The notes under the pieces: generated by a model
The model's database searches: none
Seen by the model: only the letters and a program-made list of their open reading frames with translations
Told to the model about the DNA's origin: nothing
DNA from: Sulfitobacter sp. M05
GTDB lineage: Bacteria; Pseudomonadota; Alphaproteobacteria; Rhodobacterales; Rhodobacteraceae
Assembly: GCF_029285175.1 (NCBI RefSeq)
Contig: NZ_JABEDH010000001.1
Span: 310,001 to 374,000 of the forward strand
Reading direction: 5' to 3'
DNA length: 64,000 bases
Part shown: piece by piece, positions 53,380-63,118 of the stretch
Position numbering within the stretch: the stretch's first letter is position 1
Layout: every line of letters begins with the position of its first letter
Position numbers and translations under genes: made by a program

Positions 53380-55196
53380 TCCTCCATCGCTTCCAATTCA
53401 TCGATGAAGCCGGAAATCATCGACAGGCCCTTGTCCCAGAACGCCGGGTCGCTGGCATCCAGGCCAAAGGGGGCGAGCAGTTCCTTGTGGTGCTTTGATC
53501 CGCCGGCCTTGAGCATATCGAAGTACTTTTCTTCAAAGCCTTCTTCACCTTCGGCGTAAACCGCGTAAAGCGCGTTTACCAGGCCGTCACCAAAGGCATA
53601 GGCGTAGACGTAGAAGGGTGAATGCACGAAATGCGGGATATAGGCCCAGAAGTGTTTGTACCCCTCCATGAATTCAAAGGCAGGCCCGAGGGATTCACCC
53701 TGAACGGACATCCACAAGGCGTCGATGTCATCCGGGGTCAACTCGCCATGACGGCGGGCGGCATGTAGTTTGCATTCGAAATCGTAAAACGCGATTTGGC
53801 GAACAACCGTGTTGATCATGTCCTCGACCTTGCCGGCCAGCAGCACCTTGCGTTCCGCTTGGGTCTTGGCCCCGTCCAGCATCTTGCGGAAGGTCAGCAT
53901 CTCGCCAAACACCGAGGCGGTTTCCGCCAATGTCAGCGGTGTGGAAGACAGCATTTCACCCTGTCCGGCGGCCAGAACCTGATGCACGCCGTGGCCCAGT
54001 TCATGCGCCAAGGTCATGACATCACGTGGTTTTCCCAGATAGTTCAGCATCACATAGGGATGAACATCGGTAACGGTTGGGTGGGCAAAGGCACCCGGTG
54101 CCTTGCCCGGTTTCACCGCCGCATCTATCCAGCCTTTGGTAAAGAAGGGGGCCGCCAGCTCTCCCATGCGCGGATCAAAAGCGTTATAGGCATCCATCAC
54201 GGTTTTCTCTGCCGCCGCCCAGTCCACCACGCGGGGATCTTCCATCGGCAGGGGCGCGTTGCGGTCCCAGACCTGCATCTTGTCCAGCCCCAGCCATTTG
54301 CGTTTTAGTTCGTAATACCGGTGGCTTAGCTTGGGGTAAGCGGCAACAACCGCGTTGCGCAGCGCCTCAACCACCTCTGGTTCAACCTGATTGCTCAGAT
54401 GGCGACCGGTCTGCGCGGTTTCCATGCCCCGCCAGCGGTCGATGATTTCCTTTTCCTTGGCTTGGGTGTTGTGAACACGCGCGAAGGTTTTGATATTGCT
54501 GCCCAAAACATCCGCCAGTTCACGCGCACCGGCCTCGCGTTTGTCACGGTTTTGGTCGGTCAACAGGTTCAACGTGCCCTCGATGCCCAGCTGTTCGCCC
54601 TCGATCTCGAACTCCAGACCGGCGATGGTTTCATCAAACATCCGCTCCCATGCGTCACCAACCACGCCCAGATCATGCATGAATTTCTCAAGCTCGTCTG
54701 ACAGCTGATAAGGTTTCATTGCACGGATACGGTCAAAGACCGGTTTGTAGCGTGCCAGATCACCGTTTTGCGCCAGCAGTTTTCCCATGTGATCATCAGG
54801 CAGTTTGTTCAGCTCCAGCGTGAAAAAGACCAACGGCGTGGTGAAGTTTGTGATCCGCTCTTGCATGTCGGACATGAACTTTGCGCGGCCCGCATCCGTG
54901 GTCAGCTGGTAATACCGCAGGCCGGCAAAAGACATGATACGGCCAGCAATCTGGTTGATCTTTTCGTTGCGCAGTACGCATTCCAGCAAGCCGGCAGCGT
55001 CTTGTTCTTCCAGCTTGCCTTCGTAATCGCTGGCGAAGCTGGCGCAGGCCTGCTCTAGCCAATCAAGATCGCGTTTCAGTTCCGGCGCGTCTTCGCCCGT
55101 GTAGAGATCATTCAGATCCCATTCGGGCAGGTCGCCCAGATTTTCATTGCCATGCCCGGCATTTACGTCACGAAGGGGGAAGGGAAGTTGAAACAT
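53376..55196 (-). CDS. pepF: Oligoendopeptidase F (M3 metallopeptidase)
   Basis: Zinc peptidase that cleaves short peptides, 606 residues. The catalytic motif is HELGH in LAHELGHGVHQVL, with a downstream Glu in the LAETASVFGEML helix. The start is set at the ATG with GAGG six bases upstream; an earlier ATG at 55217 would only add seven residues. It ends a minus-strand run of five genes and is 60 bases downstream of the DNA ligase gene. Confidence 0.95.
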   Translation of the reverse strand: MFQLPFPLRDVNAGHGNENLGDLPEWDLNDLYTGEDAPELKRDLDWLEQACASFASDYEGKLEEQDAAGLLECVLRNEKINQIAGRIMSFAGLRYYQLTTDAGRAKFMSDMQERITNFTTPLVFFTLELNKLPDDHMGKLLAQNGDLARYKPVFDRIRAMKPYQLSDELEKFMHDLGVVGDAWERMFDETIAGLEFEIEGEQLGIEGTLNLLTDQNRDKREAGARELADVLGSNIKTFARVHNTQAKEKEIIDRWRGMETAQTGRHLSNQVEPEVVEALRNAVVAAYPKLSHRYYELKRKWLGLDKMQVWDRNAPLPMEDPRVVDWAAAEKTVMDAYNAFDPRMGELAAPFFTKGWIDAAVKPGKAPGAFAHPTVTDVHPYVMLNYLGKPRDVMTLAHELGHGVHQVLAAGQGEMLSSTPLTLAETASVFGEMLTFRKMLDGAKTQAERKVLLAGKVEDMINTVVRQIAFYDFECKLHAARRHGELTPDDIDALWMSVQGESLGPAFEFMEGYKHFWAYIPHFVHSPFYVYAYAFGDGLVNALYAVYAEGEEGFEEKYFDMLKAGGSKHHKELLAPFGLDASDPAFWDKGLSMISGFIDELEAMED

Positions 55197-55256
55197 CGGA
55201 TACCTCATCTGTTTCATCCTACCTAAGCGTGGCAGGGCAGCGGGACAAGCGCCCCG

Positions 55257-56855
55257 TCAACCATAAATGCGTAGCATTTCGTTAAGATCGTCCAGCGTAT
55301 TGGCTTCGGCCAGTGGCTTGTCCTTGCGCCAGCGTTTCATGCGGGGAAACCGCAAGGCCACGCCGGACTTGTGGCGTGAGCTGGGCTGGATGCCTTCAAA
55401 GGCAATTTCGAACACATGATGTGGTGTCACCTGCCGCACGGGGCCAAATTTTTGCAGGGTATTCTTGCGTACCCATGCGGTGATCTGGCGGAACTCGGCA
55501 TCCGTCAGACCTGAGTAGGCCTTGGTAAAGGGCACAAAATCGTCACCGTTGCGCACGGCAAAGGTGAAGTCGGTGAACAGGTTAGCCCGCCGGCCTGACC
55601 CCGATTGCGCATAAATCATCACAGCATCAATGGTCAGTGGTTCCAGTTTCCATTTCCACCAATCGCCCTTTTTGCGGCCTGCAAGATAGGGGCTGTCGGC
55701 GCGTTTCAGCATCAGCCCCTCGGCATGGGCGTCGCGTGCATCACGGCGATACTCGGCCAACCTGTCCCAGTCGGGAAACGCAAGCTGCGGCGAGAGTTTG
55801 ACCGGTGCGTCGCTCGGCAAATCGACACAGGCCATTTCCAGCAGGGCACGGCGTTCGGCAAAAGGGCGGTCGCGGATGTCATCACCCTGCCATTCCAGCA
55901 GGTCATAGGCATGTAACACCACGGGGGCTTCGCTCAGCAGCTTCTTGGGCACGGTCTTGCGTCCGATGCGGGGCTGTAAGGCGTTGAAGGACGCGGGTTT
56001 ATCTGCGCCTGCCTGCCAGACAAGCAACTCGCCATCCAACACGGTACCGCTTGGCAGGTGGTCAATTGCGCGGGCCAGTTCGGGAAAGCGATCGGTCATC
56101 AATTCTTCGCCACGCGACCAGACGAAATACGCGCCCTCGCGCAAAATGAGCTGACCGCGGATGCCGTCCCATTTCCATTCCGCACGCCAATCTGAGGGGG
56201 CACCCAAATCCTGGGGTTCTTGCTCCAGTCCATAGGCCAGATAGAACGGGTAGGGGCGCGAGGCGTCGGCGCTGGCGTCTTCAGCCTCGATCAGGCTGTG
56301 CCAGCTGTGGGTGTCCGGGTGCCAGTTGCCCATAAGCCGGTGAGCCAATTCAGCCTCGGATTTGCCAGTGGCCTGCGCCAGGGCACGTGTCATCAATTTC
56401 TGGCTGACCCCCATGCGAAACCCGCCGGTGATCAGTTTGTTAAAGACGAACCGCTCGCTGCCACCCAGCCGTTGCCAAGCGTTCAGCACAAAAGCCTTTC
56501 GCGCCGCCTCATCCACGTCGGCCAGACCGCGCAGATCATTGATCCATTGCGACAAGGGCCTGTTGTCGCCAGACAGGGTGGCCGGCAAAATCAACGAAAT
56601 CGTTTCTGCCAGATCCCCGACTATTGCATAGCTGTCCTCAAACAGCCAAAGCGGCACCCCGGCGACCTCGGCGGCCCATTCGCGCAGGCGGGTTGTTGTC
56701 ACCGCGCGTTTCGGGCGGCGCCCGGAGAACAGCGCAACCGTCCAGAGCCGGTCAAGATCATCCGCTTCGGTGAAATATGCGGCAAGAGCGGCAACCTTTA
56801 CCGTGGTTTTTGTGCTTTGGTCGATGGCGTTGAAAAGGGTGGCAAAGCGTTTCAT
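55257..56855 (-). CDS. ATP-dependent DNA ligase, partner of the ligase-associated exonuclease
   Basis: 532-residue ligase of the archaeal/viral type. An N-terminal DNA-binding helical domain (about 1-200) is followed by the nucleotidyltransferase core with the active lysine K228 in WKWDGIRG, then GTVLDGELL, SEAPVVLHAYDLLEW, EGLMLKRADSPY and WWKWKLE. The oligonucleotide-binding domain closes the protein. Its ATG overlaps the exonuclease stop by four bases, the standard layout of the LHR-linked repair cluster, although the Lhr helicase and PdeM phosphoesterase genes are not next to it. Confidence 0.93.
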   Translation of the reverse strand: MKRFATLFNAIDQSTKTTVKVAALAAYFTEADDLDRLWTVALFSGRRPKRAVTTTRLREWAAEVAGVPLWLFEDSYAIVGDLAETISLILPATLSGDNRPLSQWINDLRGLADVDEAARKAFVLNAWQRLGGSERFVFNKLITGGFRMGVSQKLMTRALAQATGKSEAELAHRLMGNWHPDTHSWHSLIEAEDASADASRPYPFYLAYGLEQEPQDLGAPSDWRAEWKWDGIRGQLILREGAYFVWSRGEELMTDRFPELARAIDHLPSGTVLDGELLVWQAGADKPASFNALQPRIGRKTVPKKLLSEAPVVLHAYDLLEWQGDDIRDRPFAERRALLEMACVDLPSDAPVKLSPQLAFPDWDRLAEYRRDARDAHAEGLMLKRADSPYLAGRKKGDWWKWKLEPLTIDAVMIYAQSGSGRRANLFTDFTFAVRNGDDFVPFTKAYSGLTDAEFRQITAWVRKNTLQKFGPVRQVTPHHVFEIAFEGIQPSSRHKSGVALRFPRMKRWRKDKPLAEANTLDDLNEMLRIYG

Positions 56856-57868
56856 GCTTGCTCTTCCGCCCCAGCGGTTTCACCCTCGAACTGCGTTGGA
56901 ATGACCCGGGATTGCCAGCCGTTTTCGTTCAGGTATTTGTTGAAGATATCGGTGTAACCATGTGTCACGTATATATTTTCTGCGCCTGTCTGCTTGATCG
57001 CTGACAGCAGGCCCTCCCAATCGGCATGATCCGAAATGACAAAGCCGCGGTCCCCCGCGCGGCGGCGACGGATGCCGCGGATCGCCATCCAGCCGGAAGC
57101 GAAACCGGTTTCTTGTGGTCCGAACCTGCGCGCCCAAGTGCTGCCCATGGCGGAGGGGGGGCAGATCACGATTGCGCCGGGATGGTTTTTCGGGATCAGA
57201 TCGGCACTCGCATGGCGGGTTGCAGGCAGGGTGTACCCTTGGCCCCGCAGCACACGGTTGCTGTTTTCAACTGCGGTATGCGTCAGGATCGGGCCGATAT
57301 CTGGGTCCAACATCGACAGCAAGCGCTGCGCCTTGCCCAAGGCATAAGCCCCTAGAAATGCGGTCTTTCCTGCCGCTGCGCAAGCGGACCACCACGTGTT
57401 GATCTCGGCGGCGACAGTGGCCTGTTCGGCCCAACGGAACACCGGCAGGCCAAAAGTGCTTTCGGTGATGAAGTGATGGCAGGGCACGGGTTCAAAAGGT
57501 TCTGACAAACCGTCGTCGGTGATTTTGTAATCGCCGGAGGCCACCCAAATTTCGCCGCCGACCTCAATCCTGATCTGGGCGGAGCCGGGCACATGGCCTG
57601 CGGGGTGAAAGGAAACCTGTGCATCGCCGATCCGGATGACTTGTCCATATGCGATGCTTTCCGCCGAGATATCCCCAAGCCGGTGCCGCATAATCGGCAA
57701 TGTGCCATCTGTGGCCAGATATGTCCCCATGCCTGGGCGGGCGTGATCGGCATGGCCGTGGGTGATCAGCGCGCGCGCGACAGGGTACCATGGATCTACG
57801 TAAAAATCGCCGGCAGCACAATAGATGCCCTTGTCGGTAAAGCTGAGGATTGGTGCGCGTGTCATCAA
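56852..57868 (-). CDS. Ligase-associated DNA exonuclease, metallo-beta-lactamase fold
   Basis: 338-residue MBL-fold nuclease of the ligase-associated DNA exonuclease family. The metal site is HGHADHARPG (about 36-45), with later conserved His in the SGDYKITDDG block and ESTFGLP. The next gene is the DNA ligase, overlapping by four bases. The pair is part of a known bacterial DNA-damage-response cluster, in which the exonuclease processes ends before ligation. Confidence 0.92.
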   Translation of the reverse strand: MMTRAPILSFTDKGIYCAAGDFYVDPWYPVARALITHGHADHARPGMGTYLATDGTLPIMRHRLGDISAESIAYGQVIRIGDAQVSFHPAGHVPGSAQIRIEVGGEIWVASGDYKITDDGLSEPFEPVPCHHFITESTFGLPVFRWAEQATVAAEINTWWSACAAAGKTAFLGAYALGKAQRLLSMLDPDIGPILTHTAVENSNRVLRGQGYTLPATRHASADLIPKNHPGAIVICPPSAMGSTWARRFGPQETGFASGWMAIRGIRRRRAGDRGFVISDHADWEGLLSAIKQTGAENIYVTHGYTDIFNKYLNENGWQSRVIPTQFEGETAGAEEQA

Positions 57869-57917
57869 CCTAACTTAGGTCAGCCGCGCGTATTTCAAAG
57901 AGAAAAAGGAAGGCGGA

Positions 57918-58865
57918 TCAGCTGGTGACCGTGCCAAGGAACAGCTTTTCGATGCCATCCAGTGCCTGATTGCGCAGCTGCGGCTGTTCCATCAGGATTT
58001 CATGTTCGCCGCCTTCGATCAATTCAAGCCGCCCGCCGACCCATTTTTCCATCCGTTCATGGATCGGCGGCACATTTACGATACGTTCATTGGTGCCAAG
58101 CCATGTCACCGCAGGTAGGTTTGGGGCCGCACGTTCGGCAAGGTGGCGTGTTTCTGCCAGTGCTTCGCGCAGCCAGACATAGCTGGGGCCGCCAAGGGCA
58201 AGTTCGGGATGGACGGCCAGTTGATCGCGCATCATGTCGAACATTTCTGCATCGGTGGTCAGCAGATTGTCGTCAAAGGCGGCGGTTGTCACATAGGGAT
58301 CAGTGGTGGTACCGGGCGGCAGTTGATGGCCCTTGCCAAATCGCGGCATCACGTTGGACAAAAACTGCGCAATGCCCCGCAGATGTGGTTTGAGATATAT
58401 CCCCCACATCGGGCCGGTAAAGGAGGCGGCCTGAACACTCATCCCCTCCATCACCGCGCGCAGTCCGATACATCCGCCCATGGAGTGGGCAAGTAGGAAA
58501 TAGGGGCGTGGCAGGGCAAGAGCGCGGGCGGCGCGCATCAGGGTTGCCACATCTTTCTGGTAATCGGTGAAACTGTCCACATGGCCCACAAGCGGGTCGT
58601 CAATCAGCCGGTCCGCCAGCCCCTGACCACGCCAGTCGATGCACATGGTTGCCAGACCGCGACTTGCGATGTCACGCGCGGTTTGGCCATATTTTTCAAT
58701 GTATTCGGTGCGGCCCGGAAACATAAGCACCGTGCCTTTTGCCCCGGCAAGAGGCCAGTGGGCGACCCTGATCCGTTTGCCGTCAGAGGTGACAGCCCAA
58801 TGCGCAGCCCCACCTTCGGGGCCGGGATGCACATCGGTGAAAAGGGGGGCCGCCGTCAGGTCCAT
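57918..58865 (-). CDS. Alpha/beta hydrolase, monoglyceride-lipase or lysophospholipase type
   Basis: 315-residue hydrolase. The nucleophile motif AHSMGGCIGLR places the serine near residue 126; the HGW-like oxyanion region is FPGRTEYIEKYG. The late His sits in GGEHEILMEQP. The pattern matches PldB/monoacylglycerol-lipase-like proteins of alphaproteobacteria. Its start overlaps the stop of the SCP2 gene, and its end is 49 bases before the exonuclease gene, so it may be co-transcribed with both. Confidence 0.88.
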   Translation of the reverse strand: MDLTAAPLFTDVHPGPEGGAAHWAVTSDGKRIRVAHWPLAGAKGTVLMFPGRTEYIEKYGQTARDIASRGLATMCIDWRGQGLADRLIDDPLVGHVDSFTDYQKDVATLMRAARALALPRPYFLLAHSMGGCIGLRAVMEGMSVQAASFTGPMWGIYLKPHLRGIAQFLSNVMPRFGKGHQLPPGTTTDPYVTTAAFDDNLLTTDAEMFDMMRDQLAVHPELALGGPSYVWLREALAETRHLAERAAPNLPAVTWLGTNERIVNVPPIHERMEKWVGGRLELIEGGEHEILMEQPQLRNQALDGIEKLFLGTVTS

Positions 58866-59155
58866 CAGCCGAGAACAGCCGCCAGTTTCATGGCCATGCC
58901 CATGTCGCCGTCAACCTTCAACTTGCCCGTCATAAAGGCCGCAGTGGGGTTGGTCTCGCCTTCAAGGATTTCCTTGAACGTATCGGCATCCGCGCTCAGC
59001 GTGACATCGGCGTCGTCGTCAGCAGCACGTGCGCCATCGCCATCAATCATAACGGCACCTTCGCCTTGAATGTCGAATTTGGCAGATCCGTCAAAATCGG
59101 CCCCCGCCAGTTTCGCATTCAGTACGGTAACCGCTTCGTTTACAATATCGCTCAT
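58865..59155 (-). CDS. SCP2-like sterol-carrier-family protein
   Basis: 96-residue small lipid-binding-fold protein with the SCP2 pattern KLAGADFDGSAKFDIQGEGAVMIDG and the C-terminal helix TAAFMTGKLKVDGDMGMAMKLA. It overlaps the next gene (ATGA). Bacterial SCP2 proteins bind lipids or acyl-CoA; the ligand here is unknown. It heads a minus-strand run of hydrolase, exonuclease, ligase and peptidase genes. Confidence 0.92.
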   Translation of the reverse strand: MSDIVNEAVTVLNAKLAGADFDGSAKFDIQGEGAVMIDGDGARAADDDADVTLSADADTFKEILEGETNPTAAFMTGKLKVDGDMGMAMKLAAVLG

Positions 59156-59230
59156 CTTCAGCCCTTTTTTGGCAAATGGTGCCGGTCACATCTGGAATTG
59201 TGCCGGCAGCCTGTTACATTCACTGTTGTT

Positions 59231-59788
59231 ATGCGCAACTTACCCGTCAACCTCAAACGTCACCTTGCGGCACTCGGTGCAACTGTGTTGCTGTGCAGCA
59301 CGGTTTCCGCGGGAAGTGCAACACCTGAACAGATGGACAGGCTCAAGGCGGCGAGCGGGGCAGCGGCCACGCGGGTGGCCAAAGAAATTGAAATGGCGTG
59401 GTCGAAATCGGGTTCTGCGGCGATGGACCTGCTTTTGCGGCGCGGCAAGGAGGCCCTAACCGAAGGGCATTACCCCCTGGCGATTGAACATTTGACAGCG
59501 CTGACCGATCACGCGCCTGATTTTGCCGAAGGGTACCATGCCCGCGCCGAGGCCTATTTTCGCGCCGGGCTTTTCGGCCCTGCACTTGATGATCTGGAAA
59601 CGACATTGGCTTTGAACCCAATGCATTACGAGGCGATGTTCGGGTTGGCAGTGATGTTTCAGGAATTTGGTGATCTGCGCAACGCTGCCCGTCTTTATCG
59701 TCAGGTTCTGGCGATCTACCCTAGCCACGACAATGCCGGCAAGGCATTAAGCCGGTTGAAACGCGACGGCATTGGCCGCGAACTCTGA
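59231..59788 (+). CDS. Exported TPR-repeat protein
   Basis: 185 residues from an ATG at 59231. A signal peptide (AALGATVLLCSTVSAGSA) ends near residue 26. A spacer is followed by three tetratricopeptide repeats (about 75-175), recognised by GHYPLAIEHLTALTDHAPD, GLFGPALDDLETTLALNP and GDLRNAARLYRQVLAIYP. Such proteins scaffold others in the periplasm. It is 11 bases before the helicase gene and probably in one operon with it. Confidence 0.85.
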   Translation: MRNLPVNLKRHLAALGATVLLCSTVSAGSATPEQMDRLKAASGAAATRVAKEIEMAWSKSGSAAMDLLLRRGKEALTEGHYPLAIEHLTALTDHAPDFAEGYHARAEAYFRAGLFGPALDDLETTLALNPMHYEAMFGLAVMFQEFGDLRNAARLYRQVLAIYPSHDNAGKALSRLKRDGIGREL

Positions 59789-59799
59789 TCGGATAAGAA

Positions 59800-62679
59800 G
59801 TGTCAGGCAATGGAAAGGTTGTGGCCGTATTGGGCCCGACCAACACGGGTAAAACCACCTATGCAATCGAGCGGATGCTGGGGCATCGCACGGGTATCAT
59901 CGGTCTTCCGCTGCGCCTGCTAGCGCGCGAGGTCTATGACAGGATTGTCGCAATCCGTGGCCCGTCGGTGGTAGCGCTGGTCACTGGTGAAGAACGAATT
60001 GTGCCACCGCGTACCCAATATTGGGTCTGCACGGTCGAGGCGATGCCCGAAGGCATGGGCGCGGATTGCGTTGCCATCGACGAAATTCAACTCTGCGCCG
60101 ATCCAGAGCGGGGGCATGTGTTCACGGACCGCCTGCTGCGCTATCGTGGCCTGCATGAAACCCTGTTTCTGGGGGCTGATACCATGCGCGGCAGCATCGC
60201 GGCGCTGGTCCCGGAGGTGCATTTTGTAAAACGCGAGCGGATGTCTGAATTGACCTATGTAGGTCAGAAAAAGATAAGCAGGATGAAGCCAAGAAGTGCG
60301 ATTGTCGGGTTTTCGGTTGAGAATGTATATGCCATCGCCGAGCTGATCCGGCGTCAAAAGGGCGGTGCTGCGGTGGTGATGGGCGCGCTGAGCCCACGTA
60401 CACGCAACGCGCAGGTCGAGATGTATCAGAATGGCGAGGTTGATTATCTGGTGGCTACCGATGCCATCGGCATGGGGCTGAATCTGGACGTGGACCATGT
60501 GGCCTTCTCCGCGCTGAGCAAGTTTGACGGACGGCGAATGCGCCCGCTTGCCCCCAACGAGCTGGCCCAGATCGCCGGTCGGGCCGGACGCGGATTCAAA
60601 AGCGGTACGTTCGGCACAACCGGGGATGCCCCCGCTCTGGATGATGGTGTGGCGCGGGCCATTATGGATCACAACTTTACGCCTCAGAATAAACTGAACT
60701 GGCGCAACCATGCCTTGCAATTCGGGTCGATTGATCGTTTGATTTCAACCTTGGAGATGAGTCCAAAACAGGAAAGACTGGTCCGTTCACGCGAAGCTGA
60801 CGACCTGAAAGCACTAAAAACACTCGGTCAGGTTGATGAGATTTTTGCCCGATGCACCAACGGGCCTTCGGTGAAACTGCTTTGGGATGTTTGTCGCATT
60901 CCCGATTTTCGTGGCATAAGCAGCGCCGAACACGCCGGTCTTTTAGAAAGTATTTTCATTGACTTACATCAACGTGGGGAGATTTCGGAAGACTGGTTGG
61001 CAGGGCAGGTCAAACGCATTGATCGCACCGATGGTGACATTGATGCACTGTCTAAACGGCTGGCGTTTATCCGCACTTGGACCTATGTGGCACAGCGCAA
61101 AGGCTGGACCAGAGACGAAAGCCATTGGCGCGGGGCCACTCGTGTCGTAGAAGACCGCTTATCGGACGCCCTGCACGAGCGTTTGACACAGAGATTTGTA
61201 GATCGGCGCACATCCGTGCTTTTGCGCCGGCTAGGACAGAAGGAAGCCATGGTGGCCGAAGTTAGCGATACCGGTGAAGTGACCGTCGAAGGCGAATTTG
61301 TAGGCAAGTTGGACGGTTTCCGTTTCCGCGCCGACAAGGGGGCAGGCGGTGCCGAGGAAAAGACAATCAAGACCGCAGCGCTGCAGGCGTTGACCCCCCA
61401 GTTTCATCTGCGTGCGGACCGGTTTTACAACGCACCCGATACTGAAATTGATTTCACCGAACAGGGTGGCCTGATGTGGGGTGCCTCTGCGGTGGGCAAG
61501 CTGGTCGCGGGGCAAGATGCGTTGAAGCCGCAGGTTGAAGTGTTTGTTGATGACATTGCAGGCCCTGAGGTCGTGCAAAAAGTGCAACGCCGTTTGCAGC
61601 ACTTTATCGACCGCAAGGTGGCGGCATTGTTTGAACCGCTGCTGGCGCTGTCCAAGGATGAAGCCTTGAACGGGTTGGCCCGCGGGTTTGCCTTTCAGAT
61701 GGTTGAGAGCTTTGGCATTCTGCCGCGTGCGGGTGTGGCCGAAGATGTAAAATCGCTTGATCAGGACGCCCGGGGCGCATTGCGCAAACATGGCATCCGG
61801 TTTGGTCAGTTCACGATCTTCATGCCGCTGCTGCTAAAGCCCGCACCGACCCGTTTGCGTCTGGTTTTGTGGTCTCTTTCCAAAGGCTTGTCAGAGTTTC
61901 CTGAAGCCCCACCTCCGGGGCTGGTCACTATTCCTGTGGACGCCGGTGCGCCCGAAGGTGCCGATACAATGTCCGGCTACCGCAATGCCGGTACCCGCGC
62001 CATTCGTATTGATATGCTGGAACGTCTGGCCGATATGCTGCGCGGTGAAAACTCGCGCAGCGGTTTCGAGGCCAAGGCAGACATGCTGTCGATCACGGGC
62101 ATGACACTTGAGCAGTTTGCCGACCTGATGGGTGGTTTGGGCTATCAGGCCGAAAAGGCCGAGCGCGCCAAGGTGAAACCGGTGACCGAGGTGATGCCAG
62201 AAGCTGGCAAGGCCAAGGCGGACACGCCGGTGATGGATGCCAATTCTGCACCTGAAGGGGCGATCACCGAATCCCCAGCACCGGATGCGGTCGCCGAGAT
62301 TGGCGATGCAGGCGTTGCACCGATTGCGGAAACGCCAGTTGGAACGCCGGAAACGGCGGCAGCTGTTCCTGAAACGCCAGCCGAGGAAATCCTGCCCGGC
62401 ACGGCAGCGGATGCTGATGTGGCTGAGGTTGAGATGGAGGTTTATTACACCTTCACCTGGGGCCGGCCAACGCGCAACAATACCAACCAGCGCCGCAACA
62501 ATGACAAGCCGCGCGGCAAAGGCAAACCGTCACAGGGCAAGGGCCGCAAGGGTGGGCCAAAAGGCGACCGGGGCAATAAGGCGCAGAACTTCTCGGCCCG
62601 CCCGCCGAAAAAGGAAAAAGCCATTGATCCGGATAACCCGTTTGCTGCGGCCTTGATGGGGTTGAAGGACGGTAAATAA
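59800..62679 (+). CDS. SUV3-like superfamily 2 RNA helicase
   Basis: 959-residue ATPase related to mitochondrial SUV3, which unwinds RNA for degradation. A GTG start is used. Motif I is GPTNTGKT (12-19), motif II is DEIQ (94-97) and motif VI is QIAGRAGRG (near 265). A helical C-terminal region follows. The last 150 residues are disordered: an Ala/Pro/Glu-rich stretch (about 805-890) then a Lys/Arg/Gly-rich end (about 905-945) that could bind RNA. The next gene begins right after its stop. Function in bacteria is not established. Confidence 0.9.
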   Translation: MSGNGKVVAVLGPTNTGKTTYAIERMLGHRTGIIGLPLRLLAREVYDRIVAIRGPSVVALVTGEERIVPPRTQYWVCTVEAMPEGMGADCVAIDEIQLCADPERGHVFTDRLLRYRGLHETLFLGADTMRGSIAALVPEVHFVKRERMSELTYVGQKKISRMKPRSAIVGFSVENVYAIAELIRRQKGGAAVVMGALSPRTRNAQVEMYQNGEVDYLVATDAIGMGLNLDVDHVAFSALSKFDGRRMRPLAPNELAQIAGRAGRGFKSGTFGTTGDAPALDDGVARAIMDHNFTPQNKLNWRNHALQFGSIDRLISTLEMSPKQERLVRSREADDLKALKTLGQVDEIFARCTNGPSVKLLWDVCRIPDFRGISSAEHAGLLESIFIDLHQRGEISEDWLAGQVKRIDRTDGDIDALSKRLAFIRTWTYVAQRKGWTRDESHWRGATRVVEDRLSDALHERLTQRFVDRRTSVLLRRLGQKEAMVAEVSDTGEVTVEGEFVGKLDGFRFRADKGAGGAEEKTIKTAALQALTPQFHLRADRFYNAPDTEIDFTEQGGLMWGASAVGKLVAGQDALKPQVEVFVDDIAGPEVVQKVQRRLQHFIDRKVAALFEPLLALSKDEALNGLARGFAFQMVESFGILPRAGVAEDVKSLDQDARGALRKHGIRFGQFTIFMPLLLKPAPTRLRLVLWSLSKGLSEFPEAPPPGLVTIPVDAGAPEGADTMSGYRNAGTRAIRIDMLERLADMLRGENSRSGFEAKADMLSITGMTLEQFADLMGGLGYQAEKAERAKVKPVTEVMPEAGKAKADTPVMDANSAPEGAITESPAPDAVAEIGDAGVAPIAETPVGTPETAAAVPETPAEEILPGTAADADVAEVEMEVYYTFTWGRPTRNNTNQRRNNDKPRGKGKPSQGKGRKGGPKGDRGNKAQNFSARPPKKEKAIDPDNPFAAALMGLKDGK

Positions 62680-63066
62680 GTGTCTGACAGTGTTGAGAAA
62701 CTGCGCGTTGACAAATGGCTTTGGCACGCGCGGTTTTTCAAGACAAGGACCTTGGCAGCGGCGCAAGTCAAAGCCGGGGCGTTGCGCATCAACGGCACCC
62801 TTACTCAGAAACCAGCCAGCACGATTGTGCCTACGGACGTGCTGACCTTTGCGCAGGGCGATCATATTCGCGTGATTCAGATCGATGCCTTGGGCGTCAG
62901 GCGCGGACCGGCCCCCGAAGCACAGGCGCTTTATACGGATTTGTCCCCGCCAGAGCCCAAAAATCGGAACAAACAACCCGAGAATCCCGGTTTTGACGGA
63001 AAAGGGCGCCCAAGTAAGAAGGATCGTCGCACCCTTGATCTTTCTAAGGCCCGCTATCTTGAATGA
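62680..63066 (+). CDS. S4-domain RNA-binding protein (Hsp15-like)
   Basis: 128-residue protein with an S4 domain at the start (KLRVDKWLWHARFFKTRTLAAAQVKAGALRINGTL) and a basic, Pro-rich C-terminal tail (from about 90). The start is the GTG that directly abuts the helicase stop. It resembles Hsp15, which binds stalled 50S subunits carrying nascent chains, but the tail differs. The helicase-S4-ferredoxin-CarD order is a layout I know from other alphaproteobacteria. Confidence 0.9.
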   Translation: MSDSVEKLRVDKWLWHARFFKTRTLAAAQVKAGALRINGTLTQKPASTIVPTDVLTFAQGDHIRVIQIDALGVRRGPAPEAQALYTDLSPPEPKNRNKQPENPGFDGKGRPSKKDRRTLDLSKARYLE

Positions 63067-63118
63067 TCCTACGGCCTGATTTACTTCACGCCCAAGCCTT
63101 TCTGACAGAGATCCTTGC

